A stretch of 64,000 nt of DNA from Pyricularia pennisetigena (taxonomy: Eukaryota; Ascomycota; Sordariomycetes; Magnaporthales; Pyriculariaceae), in assembly GCF_004337985.1 (NCBI RefSeq), contig NC_043740.1, positions 4,731,534-4,795,533 on the forward strand, read 5' to 3'. The notes beneath the pieces are model-generated. The model did no database searches, had not been told where the DNA came from, and was given only the letters and a program-made list of their open reading frames with translations. Made by a program: the position numbers and the translations under genes. This document shows, piece after piece, positions 12,054 to 24,300 of the stretch (position 1 is the first letter of the stretch; each line of letters opens with the position of its first letter).

Positions 12054-12785
12054 ATGAGCTTGCAAGATCTTTACTCTTCAGCAACAACTTCAACAGCAAC
12101 AACAACAACAGCAACAGCAAACTTTCTGCTCCCGTTGGGAGCGGCAGCACCGACAATGTCTTTCGAGACAAGCTTCCGCCCGTCCAGCAAGGCGGTCGGC
12201 GCCTCGTCCCTGCCCAACCTACCGGCCTTGTTCGTCTGCTTCATGCTCCTCCTGCAGACGTACCTTGCGCTGGCCAACCCTGCCGCCGCAGCTGCCGCCT
12301 CGGCGCTGTTCCCGGGGTACAAGACCCCCTCGCGCAACGGCGACAGGAACACCGACAACCACCACAAGGACGGCAGTGACGAATACATCAAGCTCAGCAG
12401 GGACCACGACGTGATCCTCCCGCGGCAACAACGGCAACAACAATCGGTCGGCTCGACCTGCGACGGCTCCGAGGGGCAGTGGAACTGCATGACGACCTCG
12501 TGGCAGAGATGCGCGGCGGGCCGGTGGAGCGTCGTCGTCGACGCGGCCGACGGGACGACCTGTCACCCCGGAGGCTTGACTTGGGACTTTGCCATCGAGG
12601 ACGGGAGGGGGCAGGGTGGTGGGAACGGAGGGGGCCGCGCCACCAGCAGCGCGTTCCCTGGTCCCGGATGGGGATTGAAGGGCGGTATAGGTGGGGGTGG
12701 AGGGGGAGGTGGAAGGCATTCACTAGGTGAATGGAGCCTGGTCCTTTTTGGGGGCTTAGGGCTGGTCGTGGGCGGCTGGGTCTAG
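12054..12785 (+). CDS. Secreted or surface Cys-containing protein, unknown function
   Basis: 243 residues from the ATG at 12054. The frame stays open further upstream, but that part is low-complexity leader sequence, so I start here; an in-frame ATG at 12156 (residue 35) is an alternative that would put the hydrophobic segment nearer the N-terminus. Residues 56-74 (LPALFVCFMLLLQTYLALA) form one membrane or signal segment. An Ala-rich and polar linker with a Gln-rich run follows. Then comes a compact four-cysteine block with the pattern C-x8-C-x7-C-x16-C (TCDGSEGQWNC, SWQRCAAGRWS, GTTCHP). The spacing and the W/RCA.G.W core resemble small fungal carbohydrate-binding modules of the CBM19 type; this is a likeness, not an assignment. 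A glycine-rich stretch and a hydrophobic C-terminal tail suggest a GPI anchor. It probably acts at the cell surface. Confidence 0.65.
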   Translation: MSLQDLYSSATTSTATTTTATANFLLPLGAAAPTMSFETSFRPSSKAVGASSLPNLPALFVCFMLLLQTYLALANPAAAAAASALFPGYKTPSRNGDRNTDNHHKDGSDEYIKLSRDHDVILPRQQRQQQSVGSTCDGSEGQWNCMTTSWQRCAAGRWSVVVDAADGTTCHPGGLTWDFAIEDGRGQGGGNGGGRATSSAFPGPGWGLKGGIGGGGGGGGRHSLGEWSLVLFGGLGLVVGGWV

Positions 12786-13490
12786 CATTGGTGGAATGGC
12801 GGACGTTACATGGACCCATGGGTGTTTTGGACATAAAAAAAAAAAACTGATGTCCCCCCGCCAGGTCTTGTCTGATGGGACTCTCGACATTCTTTTGAGG
12901 TCCCCAAGCCTGGTTGGGACTCACAGAGGGCTTGGTATCAAGACCCCACTACCTTTTCTTTGTACGGGCGGAGAGACCAACGTGAGGCGAGGGGGCCGGA
13001 AGCTTAGGGTGGACCATACAAGGTTTGCGCCCCTGGCAACGGTTTCCCTTGGCCTGTTTGCACAGTGGGGGGGGAGGAATCATGATAGCAACACTCCCCC
13101 CCATCATGCCTTTTTCCTTTGTAACGGCGAGATGACGCAACGAGATTTAATGACAATGAGCATGCTTTGCCATTTTACTTGACTCTTCGATGTGCAATGT
13201 GATTTGACTTTTCCGGCCTGTGAATTTGGCCTTCTCTACCCACTTTGGGACTTGGTCTTGTGGTTCAATAACAAGTAGACTATCTCAGAGTAGCTACCGG
13301 CTATGAAGATTTTGGCGCAGAATTTGTCCTCGCAAGCAACTTGAGAGAGAAAGGGAAAAAAAAGAAAAAAAAAAACCAGGGAATGGATCCCGACAAATCA
13401 ACGATCAGTGAGCAAATGCAACCTTTGTCTGTCCCCAAACCACAAAGACTGCAAAGTGCAAAACCCATACGGACAGCGCACTACCCAGAA
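12786..13490. other. Intergenic between convergent genes
   Basis: The 3' flanks of two convergent genes. Short frames here carry no recognisable domain. Homopurine A/G runs occur near 13350. I see nothing else. Confidence 0.5.
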
Positions 13491-13922
13491 TCACTGGCGG
13501 CGCACGTGGCGCCGACGGCCAATGGCAAACTGGTCGTCGCAGAGGTACGCCAGAGTCTCGCACGACTCGCGGCGGATATCCTCGAGGATCGAGTAGGGCG
13601 TGCCCCGGATCCTGAGGGGCCAGCTGCTGCCCGGCGGCACGACCTGGGCCTCGGTGAAGAGCTCGACGAGGTAGTCGGCGGTCCACTGCCAGATGTAGAT
13701 CTGCATGTCGACCTCGCCGAGGTCGATCGGCGTGCTGGTTATGTATCCGATCAGGCGCTCGTGCAGCTCGTGGTCGAAAAAGTTGTCGAGCACGACGTCG
13801 AACCGGTCCACGCACTCCTCCCACAGGCACTTGCGGACCGCGAAGACGTAGGGTCGGAAGTCAAACGGGCCCGTGTGGAGCTCCGGCACGAGAATGGTTC
13901 GTGGGTCCCTGGTGTCTTGCAT
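13491..13922 (-). CDS. Conserved-looking small protein of unknown function
   Basis: 143 residues in a single exon starting MQDTRDPRTILVPELHTGPF. The codons are GC-rich at the third position, unlike the shadow frames. The sequence is rich in acidic and aromatic residues (RFDVVLDNFFDHELHERLIG, then DMQIYIWQWTADYLVELF) and looks globular and helical, with no signal peptide or membrane span. It ends in a basic RRRHVRRQ tail. I do not recognise the family. The start is set by the first in-frame ATG; upstream sequence is A/T-rich leader. An additional spliced exon cannot be excluded. Confidence 0.65.
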   Translation of the reverse strand: MQDTRDPRTILVPELHTGPFDFRPYVFAVRKCLWEECVDRFDVVLDNFFDHELHERLIGYITSTPIDLGEVDMQIYIWQWTADYLVELFTEAQVVPPGSSWPLRIRGTPYSILEDIRRESCETLAYLCDDQFAIGRRRHVRRQ

Positions 13923-16900
13923 CGTGGGCTTTTGCGTCTGGTTTGCTCCGTCGATCTTCTTGTCGGTCGAACTGGCTGTATCTTGTCAAGTATTAGACGG
14001 ATCCGCGTTGCTGTCTGTGATGATGGCTCAATGATATGGGGAAAAAAAAAAAGAAGAATTCTTGTCATGGGATCTGAGGCATTTTATACTGATTTGCGAT
14101 TCAACAAGTAACTACATGTTGATGGGTCATTGTTTTATGTTGCCTGGTGCACATATGCTGTCTCTTGCGGCCGGTTGCTTCCAAGAAGTCACTTTGCGCA
14201 AGCCTCTGGTAAAGTAGCAACAACATGTGGCTGTTCCCACAGCGGTATACCAGTCGCAACTGTAGCAGTTTTATCTGGGTGGAGCTCCAAGACTTTGATC
14301 GCTAACTTGTCAGGAGTCCATTACAGCCATGTTGGAAATACCCTATGCAATGTCCCGACTTGGATTGCCGCATCGAATGGCCCGGTTTCTTTTGCTTATC
14401 CGATTCAACAAGCTGCCGGCTCAGACCGTCATAAACACTTTGGTAGTGATGGTACCCCAGACGCAGCCGGCGCGGCAGTCTTGTCCCTTCTCCCTCGAGC
14501 TCACATTAACTGGCAGGTTTGACTTTTTTCGAGATAATATCTATAGGCTCTTGCAGTGTCGTGGACGATGAGTCAGGCTATGTTTCCAAAGTCAATGCAC
14601 CTTTAACCTGGCACTGTTCATGGGCCACGGTGAGTGTGAACCAAACACCCGTTCGGCTCGGTGGAGGGGCCCGCGAAACATAACTATTCCGATAAATATG
14701 ATGGCAAGTTTAACAGTTAAGCACTAGCTGAGCCAACTACAAAAATAGGGTGGACTGCCAAGTGTATGTCAAGTATGCAGCTGGTGAAATTGGGTGCGAA
14801 CTATGAGCTGTTTATTTTCATCTTGCCTCTTGAATAATCACAAAGCAGCAAGGGCGCCTATTTGAACAATTCAGTGTGATAACATTTTTATATTCATGTA
14901 TTAGTAGCCGGAAACGGTTAATCTGGTTAAAACGCCCGTTTCATCTTGTTTATTGGTGGAAAACCTCCAATTAAACTGCCTTCTTTCTCTTGTACCATAG
15001 TGGGCCCGAGTTGTCATAGTACATGCTTGTAGGCGGCCTTTTGTCTTTTGGGCTATTGCCTTGAGTGCTTGTCTGGACGGCTGGCTTGTTAATTCTGCTT
15101 AAGATTTTCACGACTACGACAAGAAAGCCGGATGAATTCTTGGAGTCGTTGGTAAGCCTCTCCAGGGATCAGCGAAACAGACAAAAAAGCCGTGACTACG
15201 TGGCACTGGACAAATCTTATGCTAACCTCTATAACGGCAGTGAAAATAAAGCTAGTTGTAGTTCGCTACATCCTATGCCAGACCTTTGAGGACCTGTGCA
15301 CTTGCCGCTAATTCTCATCACCTGAATGGGCTTGGCAAAGGCAAACACTTTGTATCCTGCTTTGCTGTACCTGCTACAGCTAGAGTTTTGGGCGTTGTTT
15401 GCTTGGCATGATTTCCTTCACTGGATCGGTTGCTGTTCAACCCAATCCTGCTCATGTCAACGGCAACCCTATTGTTCTCCATCGTTCCAGGTGAGGTTGT
15501 GATACCGGGTGAATGGCGGTTCCTTTTTTTGAGTCTGACGAGTTGATGGGTCGAGGTTGTGGCATTCCCTTTATGATCAGTACCACAGCCAGGAGATATG
15601 TCTATTTATATAGCCAAAATGACTCGATCAAATACACAATCCACTGCATGCCTTGGTTGACGCCAGTAGTAAGAACACTTTAAGCAACTGTCTAGTTTGC
15701 ACTTTACCAGATGACCAAGATTCCTCAGAAAGCCAGTGGTACCAAAGGTGGTTGACCATGCTGCACTAAATTACCGTATAAGGTGTGATCCGTCATCTGA
15801 CTGATAGCTTAATTTCCGCCAAGGTTTTCCGCCAAGATTTTGAGGCTTGAACAAACGTTACTCGGATGTTTTATTACTCGAATTTGATTATTAGGGAAAA
15901 GGGAGGAGGTGGGGCAACACAGGACCCTTGTGTTCAGCTTTGTGGGTGAACATCCACACCACAGCTTACTGTTTCCCCACAGACCATGTTTGACGAGAAA
16001 CAGAATGAGTTTTTGTGTTTCAATCTTTTACTATGGTTATGTAATTTAGCAAAAAGAAAAAAAAAAGAAACCAAAAATTTGCTGACCTTGGTCATTTAGA
16101 CCATGTCCGCATGGCCTTTGTGTACCTGTTTTGCAACGTGGGTCACGATTCTCCGGCGCCACTGGGAGCAGTAATCTTGGCAACCTCCTCCAGCTGTTCC
16201 ACCAGCCCTTCTCCTCGGACCGCATGCCGCCAGATGGTAATCGCGTGTCAGATGAGCGCGCAGGAATTTGATCTGGGCAAAAGGACAATGCACTGCTTGC
16301 TATCCACCCCAGACCATCTGTACTAATGCTCGCCCCGGGATCTCGCGGCTTAGGGAGGGATATCCTATATGTTCACCCCCCCTCAGAACTTGCAGGAAGT
16401 CGTCCGTCATTGATCGTCGACCCATCATTACCCAAATCAACAAAGATAGCCTGCCTGTTCTCGTCCTTCTTCCCAAAAGCCTCAGAACAAAGCCAGAAAA
16501 CCCCCGTCACGGACGGTCGGAAACCAACCAAACCGGGCCGGCCCGACGACGCTATAATAAGCTTTTCGAAGGCCAATGACATGTCGTCGACCAACATTAT
16601 TACCTATCTTATAGAAAAAGCGGTCATGGAACCTCCAGGAACGAATGTGCTACCTTGGCGTAATGCTTCATAGGCTAAAGGAAGCAACAACTGTCCTTTC
16701 GTTCTTGTGGAACTCTTTGCAACTGTTGTATAGCAAAAACAGCGAAATGCAGCTCGCATCCCGCACGGTACCGATGGATCGCTTCCAAAAAAAAAGACGT
16801 GGTGGAAATATGTTTCCGCCGGCGTGAATACGGCTTTCACCCTGCGGCAAGATTTCCACCAGCGCGGAAAGTATTGCCCAATGCCCATGTGGTTGGTCTT

Positions 16901-18243
16901 GCTGGCTTTCGCCTGTTGCATGTGATATTCTGCGGGCGCTCGCTGTTTTAAAAGTACAGGGTGAATAGAATAACGGCCTCTCCACGAAATAGCACAGTCA
17001 ACTTGTTCAGCGGCGAGGTCGCTGTCCTTTCACGGCTTTTCCGCGCTAGCATCTCCTACGTATTGAAGCAGAATGAGGGCAAGGATGGGAAATGTGGAAA
17101 TCCAATATGATTTCGCAGCGAGAAACATGCACAAGAGAAGGACTTGTTAGGCGTAATTGTTGTTGACTTGATGGCATCATGATGAGTATAAAGCATCACG
17201 CTGCCAGGCTCACATTTCAAGTCTAGTCTGGTACACAACCCTTTTTTTTTTCATTTTGATACCTCCCCTTGACTAAAAAGTCGTAAAGCAAGCCATCACC
17301 AATACCTGCCCAAGATGAATTGAAAAGATGGAACAGTTACCTATACGAGACCCAAGACGAAGAAAGCCAATCGCGGCCAGTTTCTATTTCAGGTATCCTT
17401 CCCAACCAAAGTCAAAACGATAAAAGCTTGACGGCCCGTAAGTCTTTTTTGTCTGCATCGGAAAGGAAATCCTGTGCCCACCAAAATGCTTTATTTAATT
17501 TTATTTCTCCTTTTCGTTTCCCCCTTTTTTTTCCTGTGGTTTTCCACTGCCGTCTTCCGTAGTTTATGGGAAGCACGAGTACCAGAATGCCACAGCCAGA
17601 TACTTACACAATGTATGACATAATAGCATTATACGTCAGGGCGCAAATTTATTTCTATTTTTGGCCGATCGCCATGAAGATGATCGTCCTGAATGCTTAA
17701 GCATTGCTCCCAGACGGAATGCCCGAAGTCACTTCATCAAGGATGGGAAGGGGTGTTCCCTGATATGAGCTTATTTTGAGAGCTCCGGACAGTGACTTGA
17801 CGAAAAGGAAAGAAAAGGAAAAAAAAAAAGGCAAATGAAAGATACACTGTAAGTGGGAATCTCCGCACGAATGACAGCAGCTGTCAAGTGCAGTTTTCCC
17901 TGCAATTGACTACCAACCCGAGCCTGCCTAAAGGTTTATGCCGAAATAGAAAATGCGAGTCGTGCTGCTGTACACAAATTTGTCTGGAATATTCAGTGAG
18001 AGACTCTCGACCGACACATAAAATAAGAGCATTACTCCGCTCTCCCAAGGATTTCTATTTTCTCTCTTTCCTCACAGACTTTTATCGTCGTCACCCTATT
18101 CTGTTTCCTTTTCTGTGGTTCTTAATTCTGTATTATACGCCTGCAGACTTCCAGTCTGTTCAACAACCCCCTTTTTTTCTTTTTTTTTTTTCTTCTTTTT
18201 TCTTTCTTTTTTTTTTCTCTTTTATTTTTCTCCAAGCGCCAAG
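13923..18243. other. 4.3 kb intergenic, no supported gene
   Basis: Frames of 60-130 codons occur on both strands but overlap one another and show no motif, signal peptide with clean introns, or consistent composition. A TATAAAG near 17185 precedes a leader-like stretch, but the following ATGs close at once. The last 70 bp before 18244 are a long T/C-rich tract, the leader of the next gene. Confidence 0.5.
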
Positions 18244-19539
18244 ATGCACGCATCCAGCTGGTTGAAGCTCACTCTGCTCGCGGCCCTCAGCCCCCAGGCA
18301 CTGGCCCAAGTCCTCGCGGACCCGGCTACCGACAAGGCCGGACTGGTGGCTCGTGATGGCCCGTGGCAGCTTGGCGACCCGGCCCCCGATGACGATGGCA
18401 CCCACCCTGGAACCTACCCTCCAAAAATCCCAAAGGGCGCAACCAAACCCTCCGGCCATGGTAATGGCGGAGCTCACGGCAAACGGTCAGACGAGGATTT
18501 CTTGAACGCTCATCCTGGGGCGCGCCGAAATGGCTTGGACTTGAACGGGAACATACTGTCGCGGGGGCATGGATTGCGAACATCGCCGAAAGACTGGCAC
18601 AACCCTATGCTTCCGCATGTGACAAAAAGCCCAGAGGCTTTGAAGGAGGAGAAGGAAGCTCGCCAGGCTGCCGCAAAAGCTGAACAGGCTGTCGCAAAAG
18701 CTGAACAGGCTGCCGCAAAAGCTGAACAGGCTGCCGCAACATCTCAGCAGACTGCCGTAAGCCCCCGCCTAAATTTCGAACAGCCAGTGAGGTTCCTGCA
18801 CAACCGCAGAAGCGTCGAGTCCGACCCGGTCTCCCAGGGTCAGATCGCCGCTCGCAGCGACGACTCCGATTCAGGCAAGCTTGGCGTCGACGCCGACGGC
18901 AACCCCATTTATAAAAACAGGGGCTCTCGTCGCACCGGCCGCACCGGCAGGGTCGTGGCCCGCCAGGAGCAGCCGTCCACCCTCGAGCGACGCTTGCAGC
19001 CCTTGCGGGGCGACAACCTTGATTTCAAGTCGTCCAATACCAAAAAGACCAAAAAAAAGCACAAGAAAAAGAACAAGGGAAAGAACAAGAAAAAGAGCAG
19101 CGAACAGGACGAGTCGGCCCCTCTGCCGCGCGACAACGATGTGTACAACGAAGACGGCTCCTTCCATAAGCACGCTGCCCGTCGTGACCTCGAGCCGCGC
19201 ATGCAGCCCTTGCGGATCGACAACCTTGATCCCAAGTTGGCCAATGCCCAAAAGATCAAGGAAAAGACCAAGAAAGAGACCGAGGAAAAGAACAAGAAAA
19301 AGAGCAGCGAACAGGACGAGTCGGCCCCTTTGCCCCGCGACAACCCAGTGTACGACGAGGATGGCTCGTTCCATAAGCACGCTGCCCGTCGGGACCTCGA
19401 GCCGCGCACGCTGCCCAAGTACCAGGGCGACAACCAGGATCCTGCCGACAGCGACAGGGACGTGCACATGGACGACGGTTCTTTCGCTCCGCAGGGTGGT
19501 CGCCGGCCGCCTCGCAGGCCTCGGGCTTTCAATGCCTAG
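18244..19539 (+). CDS. Secreted repeat protein with Kex2-type cleavage sites
   Basis: 431 residues, one exon. I start at the ATG at 18244 because a signal peptide follows at once (residues 1-21, cleavage after ALA); the longer frame upstream is poly-T leader. Dibasic sites, the cut signals of the Golgi protease Kex2, lie at KR80-81, RR94-95, RR188-189, RR229-230, RR249-250, RR313-314, RR382-383, RR420-421 and RR424-425. Residues 251-319 and 320-388 are two 69-residue repeats, and 389-431 is a partial third. Each unit has a Lys-rich spacer, the block SSEQDESAPLPRDN, then VYNEDGSF or VYDEDGSF, HKHAARR and DLEPR. A looser earlier version ends in a Tyr block (GVDADGNPIYKN). A triple AKAEQ(A)A repeat lies near 145-165. 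There are no cysteines in the repeats. This is the architecture of Kex2-processed repeat proteins, which release several related peptides, and of dikaritin-type RiPP precursors. I infer peptide release; no maturation enzyme gene is recognised nearby. Confidence 0.85.
   Translation: MHASSWLKLTLLAALSPQALAQVLADPATDKAGLVARDGPWQLGDPAPDDDGTHPGTYPPKIPKGATKPSGHGNGGAHGKRSDEDFLNAHPGARRNGLDLNGNILSRGHGLRTSPKDWHNPMLPHVTKSPEALKEEKEARQAAAKAEQAVAKAEQAAAKAEQAAATSQQTAVSPRLNFEQPVRFLHNRRSVESDPVSQGQIAARSDDSDSGKLGVDADGNPIYKNRGSRRTGRTGRVVARQEQPSTLERRLQPLRGDNLDFKSSNTKKTKKKHKKKNKGKNKKKSSEQDESAPLPRDNDVYNEDGSFHKHAARRDLEPRMQPLRIDNLDPKLANAQKIKEKTKKETEEKNKKKSSEQDESAPLPRDNPVYDEDGSFHKHAARRDLEPRTLPKYQGDNQDPADSDRDVHMDDGSFAPQGGRRPPRRPRAFNA
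18994..19407 (+). repeat. Two 207 bp in-frame tandem repeats
   Basis: Units 18994-19200 and 19201-19407 have identical length (69 codons). They are nearly identical in the second half and diverge in the lysine-rich first half. They lie inside the secreted repeat protein gene. Confidence 0.9.
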
Positions 19540-20113
19540 ACTCAAGGGCCTGCAGGGTCTGTAGCTGGGTTCGTTGCTTTGAGGTTTCGGGAAGCGGGGG
19601 TGGGAAAAGGGTGAATGGAAGAGTGCTTTGCTGTTTTTGTTTCGGTTTTTTCATTCTTTCGCTTATTTCCTTCTCTGCTATTTGTCTCTTTGGGTACCTC
19701 TCGTCTTGCTTTTTCTCTTATTCAGCATCCTTTTTGCGGAGTTTCTTTGGGCCCGTTTTATGCTAAGAGCGATCATCAAAGATTTGACTGTCAAATTGCA
19801 TCTAAGGCGTCGACTGGTTTCATCTGTTTGCTATAAAAGTCGCAATCAATTTATTCATCAGCTTCCTAAATAAAGCGCAGTTTAGCGGTTATTCTTGATC
19901 ACGCTGGCTATCTGGAAACAACTTCAATGTTTGACTCTCGTCTAAGGCCTGCGAAAACCCGAAACCAGGTTTAGCCCGGCCCGGCCCACTAGCCCATGGG
20001 TTTTTGGCTGGGAGCCCGTAAAGGCCCACGGGGGGTTTTTTTTTAGCGAGTTCATGGGGGCCCGCGGGCTGGCGGGCTCAACCCGAATTGGGTAACTCGC
20101 GGGTTTTGGACTA
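19540..20113. other. 3' flank and outer repeat arm
   Basis: A U-rich 3' flank with no coding signal is followed, from about 19970, by an unusual G/C-block stretch (CCCGGCCCGGCCCACTAGCC and similar) that forms the left side of the repeat described at 20026. Confidence 0.5.
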
Positions 20114-21177
20114 GCAGTGGCGTTCCAGGAGTGGACATGGCCGGGAAGTGGACACCCTAAAGTTGTGGTTTAATCTTTCATAACAATTTAACAAATAGTT
20201 CAATAAAGACCAAAATTTGTACGCATATAAAACCAAGAATTGGCTATTTGATGATATAGGTTTTGTATTTGTAAAGCATGCTTTGAATAAGAAAATAGGC
20301 TTTTTTCAATTAGCTATTTTTATGTTTGAGAAATCGAATAAAAATGCCATAAGTGTTTTGTAAGCTATATATTGTAAAGCAGTTAAGGATACATATACTG
20401 CAGCTTGGCTTGCGTGGCTATTAGCTATAATCAATAATTATTAAGTTTTTTAAGAATAAAAATTAAAAAAACACATACAATTTGTTAGCAAACAAAATAT
20501 TTAAATATAAAATAGAATTTATACATAAACAAAAAGAGCTCCTAGATATAAACTAAAAATTACATTTGGGTTTTTTTTCTCGCAAAGAAAAATAAAATCA
20601 TTCAAAATCAATTATACTTTTGAACATTATAAATTTTAATGTGAAAATCTTGAAAATAGCTGTTTTATTATAAATGACTCTGTTTTACAAATGGAGGAAA
20701 TACCTATTTAAACCATATTCCTACGGTTTTGTATAGGATTCTTTTTATTTTCTCATATACATAGAAAACTTATTTTCTATGTAAATATTTATTTAAAGTT
20801 CTTTAAACAATTTGTATGTGTTTTTAATTTTTAACGTCGAAAAATTAATATATTGCCAATTAAAGCTAGCAGTCGGCTAAACCTAAATGCAATATACGTA
20901 TTTTTATCCGCTTTATGAAATGCATTCCACAAATTATGTATACCCTCTGTATTCGAACTTTAAAAAATAAAAATAGGGACTCGTATAAAAACTTCAACGT
21001 TCATCCAAGTAGCGCCCTATAATTATAAGAACTGCATCATTCAATAGCCAGTTTTTGGATTTATACATGTACAGATCCTGGCCTGTATTGAACTATTCGT
21101 TCCTTTGTTATAAAAGATTAAAGCACAACTTTACGGTGTCCACTTCCGGGTCATATCTGCTTCTGGGTCACCGATTG
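20114..21177. mobile_element. TA-flanked TIR DNA transposon relic (1,064 bp)
   Basis: The left end (20114-20185) and right end (21110-21177, reversed) are inverted copies. Both carry GGAAGTGGACACC(C/G)TAAAGTTGTG(G/C)TTTAATCTT, and the outer 30 bases match with differences that are mainly transitions. A TA dinucleotide sits directly outside both ends (20112-20113 and 21178-21179), as expected for the TA target duplication of Tc1/mariner/Fot-type elements. The interior is AT-rich with no ORF, so it is either a non-autonomous element or an autonomous one destroyed by RIP. Family beyond TA-target TIR elements cannot be decided. Confidence 0.8.
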
Positions 21178-21282
21178 TAAAGCGAATATTTAAAAAAAAG
21201 AAAACTTTTGATCATAAAGTAGAATTTAATGAGAGTATTTTATATTATATACTGATCTACAGAACTATCAGTACTAATACAC

Positions 21283-21284
<2 letters not shown>

Positions 21285-21316
<32 letters not shown>
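21285..21316. repeat. (AT)n microsatellite
   Basis: An uninterrupted AT dinucleotide run of about 32 bp just outside the TIR element. Confidence 0.95.
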
Positions 21317-21321
<5 letters not shown>

Positions 21322-21376
21322 TTTACGGGTTTTGCACGGGGGCTCGCGGGTTGCCAATATAAAAAACCCCCCGTGG

Positions 21377-24300
21377 TCACTTTTCGGCCGACGCAGGCCC
21401 CCATTGGTGGGTTTCGGAATGCCTCTATGGGAATTAGATGTGGGTGGGAGGAGTAGTGGAAGCTGTTAATTGGGATTACATTGATTGATTGTGTTGGGTG
21501 CCTCCAAGTTGTATCTTTTGCTACCGTTACATCTGAAGCCTCAACTGAGACTGAACATAACTACCAAGTAAAGGCATGTCAATTGCCACCTTTTGTGCAG
21601 GGGTTGGGAAAGTTAGGAGCTCAGGAGTATGTCTTGGTCGCAACGTGATTCATAATAACTACTTTAGCAAAAGTACACAAGTCCCGATAAACAGCCGAGA
21701 TAGGGCAGGATCCCCGCCAAGCTATGTATCACAGTTTCATGCGGCATGGCACTCGATGGATAGAAAAAAGGCCTCTTGATCTGTTACCAACAAGTTCTAC
21801 TAAGCCTTTTCCAGACCGCGGCTGGCTTCCTGGCATCAAACTGCCTGGCTCCACGAGCTTTTTGTGAAGCCCTCATCAATCAGCCTTCAGGACTTCAAAA
21901 TCTATTTTACTATTTCTAGCAACCTCGCTGTATCTATTTCCAGAATCACTGCTTGTATTCCCATACCCAAGTTTATGGGTGCCAACAAAGCCAAGACGAC
22001 GAGGAACAACATGGTTCGTCCCAGCGATGATTGATACTCTTGAGATCGACAACGATGTGAGTAATATCTTCCGCAAACAAGGGTACCGGTATATTAGTAA
22101 AGATAGCAGCGAGCGGCATTTCTTTCAAGCCAGATATATCTGCCCCAGAACTTACTCGGGGAAGAACCCACAAGTAATAGATCTTGTGTTATGGAGAATG
22201 CCTTTTCCGGCATCGAGTCAAGGCCATTATGGCAATCACCGTCGTTCATGTCATCCACGCGAAAGCAAAACTCAACATCCCGGCTTCTCGTTACCGTACC
22301 CAGGCCAGTGCATTTCTTGCAAGTAGACTGGACTCCAGGATGTTTCATTTCGGCCTTTTTTTCTGCCTCCCCACGTACCGCTCGTTAGCAGATTAAGAGG
22401 GACAGCAAATGCGCTATCCCCACCACACACGTGCAAAAGTTGGCGCAGTGCTAGTCAGAACCAGGGTTTTCTTTGCTTTTTTTTTTCTTTTTTTTTTGTA
22501 TCGTTGGAGCAGTCGCGTTTACGGAGGGCGAGGTTATACTAATAATAGGTGCTTATAACTGGGGATTTCAACCAACATGTCGGTCACGAGGGTTGTTTGC
22601 ATCGGATTTGATGGCCCGATCGGTCGATCGATATTCACCAAACACAGCCAAATCTGTATAATAATCCTTATACTGATGGTGCTTTCTGGGCCAGCCATGT
22701 TCCCGTCACCTTGACAAAGCCACCACCCGCACCCATAGTCTTGGTTCCACAAGAGACTTCAAGGTCAAGCCAAGGCTACCCCGGATTCCTGCAGAGACCG
22801 AGATTGATTTTTTGACGGTCAAAAACAAAAATGCACATCCTCGGCATGAACCATCGCCCACTCCTCCACATGGACTTGACAATGCACACCGAAGAGTTCG
22901 GTGCGTCCAAACGGCCAGTCCGGGCCAGCTGCTCTGCACCCTAAGCGCCGGGGTGCTAATTTCATCCAGCAACCGGCTATTTATTAATAGTGCTGGAAAC
23001 TACAGCAGAGCTCAACCACGCCTGTGTAATACTTGTGGCACCTTTCTTGTGATACCTTCCCAGACGAGAAAAAGCTTGTGTTGAGGTTCTGTATCCATTC
23101 TCAGGACGACTGTGGGGCGAATTTGGAGGAAAGGCAGAAGAATCACCTCGGTTTATGGTCTCTTACTGAGAACAAGAAGCACAATATATGGAGCCATAAG
23201 AATTATTCCGGGAACTCGTTCCAGGTTTCAAGTTTCAACCGGGGTTGCCATTTGTTATGCGGCCGCGAGATCTGGAAAATCAAATCCGTCATTTGTAATG
23301 CCGTTAAAAGCCTGTTAAAAAGTAGCTGCTGCTACTTGTCACACGTGGAAGCGAGAATATGGTGTGACAGGGTACATACAAGTCTTTGGACGACGGGAAT
23401 ACCGAACCGGTAGCAGCAGATTGGGCTTTGTCCTGGGATGGATGGTAGGGTTACAAAGAAGGAGGAGTTGGGGGTAGGGAGGAACCAGTCTCTTTGTGGA
23501 AGTGCCGGGTGGTAACGGGACGGCAATCAATAAAGGATCGGCGTTTGGACATGGAGGGAATCACAAAATGAATAGAGAAATCCGGCAAGACAGTTACTTT
23601 CCTATAAATATATGTGCTACATAGACCTTCATCACACCAAATTTTCCCTCGCTTTCTTCCCTATGCCCCCAACTTCAACCCGTGTCGATTTTTAGACTGA
23701 TCCTTGCAGGCTGCGCCGCTAAATCTCCTCATCGCCCGACTGCATGTCCCTTGTACCAATTGCGGATTCCCAAATTAACGTGACCGCGACTTCTGCATCA
23801 ACATGTGAGCGTATCAGTGTTTAATGCAAAAGAATACCGAAGGCAGGGCTGATGCATTTGGCCGTGGAAAATCTTTTCTAATTTTCGCGTCAGCTGGCAA
23901 TTGACAAAGTTCAACAGGTATGTGATTTCCGCCCGAACAAGCTTAGTTCAGCGTTTTTATGTTCTGACCGACATAAAATAAATTTCGCGACGCCGTCTCT
24001 GGCCAGAGCAACGAGCTTTAAAGCTAACGAATGAATCGCTACTTCATTACTCGTCTCCTCATCTTTGCTAGAGCCCATCAGTTGTCAACCTGATTTGGAT
24101 GTTCATTTACGCAGTGTCGGCCAAGTCGAAAATCGTGGTTATCTTGGGTCGTATAGCTTTTCACCGTGTCTCGTTTATATGCCCAGTTTACACACGTTCT
24201 CCGACGCGATGCAAAGGTTGTATGTTGCTTCATAATTTAGTAATGCAAATATTCAAATTATTATTATACCTCAAAGACGAAACAATGAAACAAAGAAAAC

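Larger units (their letters stand above)
20026..21376. repeat. Outer inverted repeat enclosing the TIR element
   Basis: CCACGGGGGG followed by a T run at 20026-20044 is matched in inverted form by the A run and CCCCCCGTGG at 21361-21376. Both sides are embedded in blocks of GGGCC/CCCGC with GGGTTTT, quite unlike the AT-rich middle. They may be the ends of an older element into which the TA-flanked element inserted. The matched arm is short, so this is tentative. Confidence 0.4.
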